Origin: DASRAA01 sp036512955
Lineage (GTDB): Bacteria > Acidobacteriota > Terriglobia > Terriglobales > Acidobacteriaceae
Assembly (NCBI GenBank): GCA_036512955.1
Contig: DATBZX010000102.1
Coordinates: 1 to 42,204 of the forward strand
Direction of reading: 5' to 3'
DNA length: 42,204 nucleotides
Positions 42,102-42,204 of this stretch are shown here, piece by piece; the first letter of the stretch is position 1, and every line of letters starts with the position of its first letter. Made by a program: the position numbers and the translations under genes. The notes below the pieces were generated by a model. It had not been told where the DNA came from. It ran no database searches and worked only from the letters and a program-made list of their open reading frames with translations.

Positions 42102-42204
42102 TATGGTCAAGCCGAACGGGCGATTAGTACTGGTAAGCTTCACGCATTACTGCGCTTTCACACCCAGCCTATCAAACACGTAGTCTTCGTGTGCCCTTCT
42201 TCAC
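42102..42204 (-). rRNA. rrl: 23S ribosomal RNA, 3' end (partial)
   Basis: The minus strand matches the conserved 23S 3' terminal segment: GATAGGCTGGGTGTGAAAGC, then GTACTAATCGCCCGTTCGGC, then TTGACCAT at the end near 42102. The gene continues beyond the right edge of the window. The exact 3' end is estimated. Confidence 0.93.

Overview
The window looks like a chromosomal segment of a Terriglobia-type acidobacterium (Koribacter/Terriglobus relatives). The reasons are a moderately high G+C content, a Ser/Thr kinase fused to a TPR sensor, a PEP-CTERM lipase, an M48 protease, a class III PPK2, and the many short dispersed hairpins between genes. No marker gene was compared with a database, so this placement is an inference.

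Layout. Positions 1-4624 hold the tail of an unknown gene, an HGSNAT-like membrane acyltransferase, a large transmembrane Ser/Thr kinase with TPRs, and a small anchored exported protein. Positions 5293-8259 are a three-gene proton-translocating transhydrogenase operon (pntAA-pntAB-pntB). Positions 8788-10982, on the minus strand and visibly lower in G+C, carry an ATPase gene and a DUF4435 gene overlapping by ATGA. This is the composition of the PARIS anti-phage system (AriA/AriB). Positions 11451-20934 are mostly housekeeping or periplasmic genes: PPK2, M48 protease, small membrane proteins, glnS, a secreted metallo-beta-lactamase-fold hydrolase, a WD40-like protein coupled to an intradiol dioxygenase, folD and a Trm112-like protein. 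Positions 21292-31537 hold an orphan small gene behind a sigma-54-like promoter, an aldo/keto reductase, a lone MacB-type permease, an exported FecR-like protein, sppA, an HU/IHF protein, pgeF, thiE, a small 4-TM protein, an exported amidohydrolase and a PPOX-fold oxidoreductase. Positions 31629-37423 hold a GDSL PEP-CTERM lipase, a decayed alpha/beta hydrolase, an ECF sigma factor with a partner membrane protein, a DUF4386 protein, a duplicated DoxX-like protein and two genes of unknown role.

The right end is the 3' side of an rRNA operon on the minus strand: the 23S 3' end, an unusually long spacer with three hairpins, 5S, and a strong terminator. About 2 kb further on, the rRNA terminator and the two ends of 5S occur a second time, with the 5S core replaced by unrelated sequence. 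A pair of unfamiliar membrane-protein genes (39915-41569) sits between the two terminator copies. Beyond the second copy lie a promoter and an AIPR-family (abortive infection) gene, followed by a RipA-like membrane protein gene. This rRNA-proximal accessory cluster and the PARIS-like pair are the most interesting parts of the window.

Several genes (kinase, Trm112-like, sppA, thiE) have a -10 hexamer only 8-11 nt before the start codon and no usable ribosome binding site. That suggests leaderless or nearly leaderless transcripts. All product calls come from reading the sequence against remembered family signatures.
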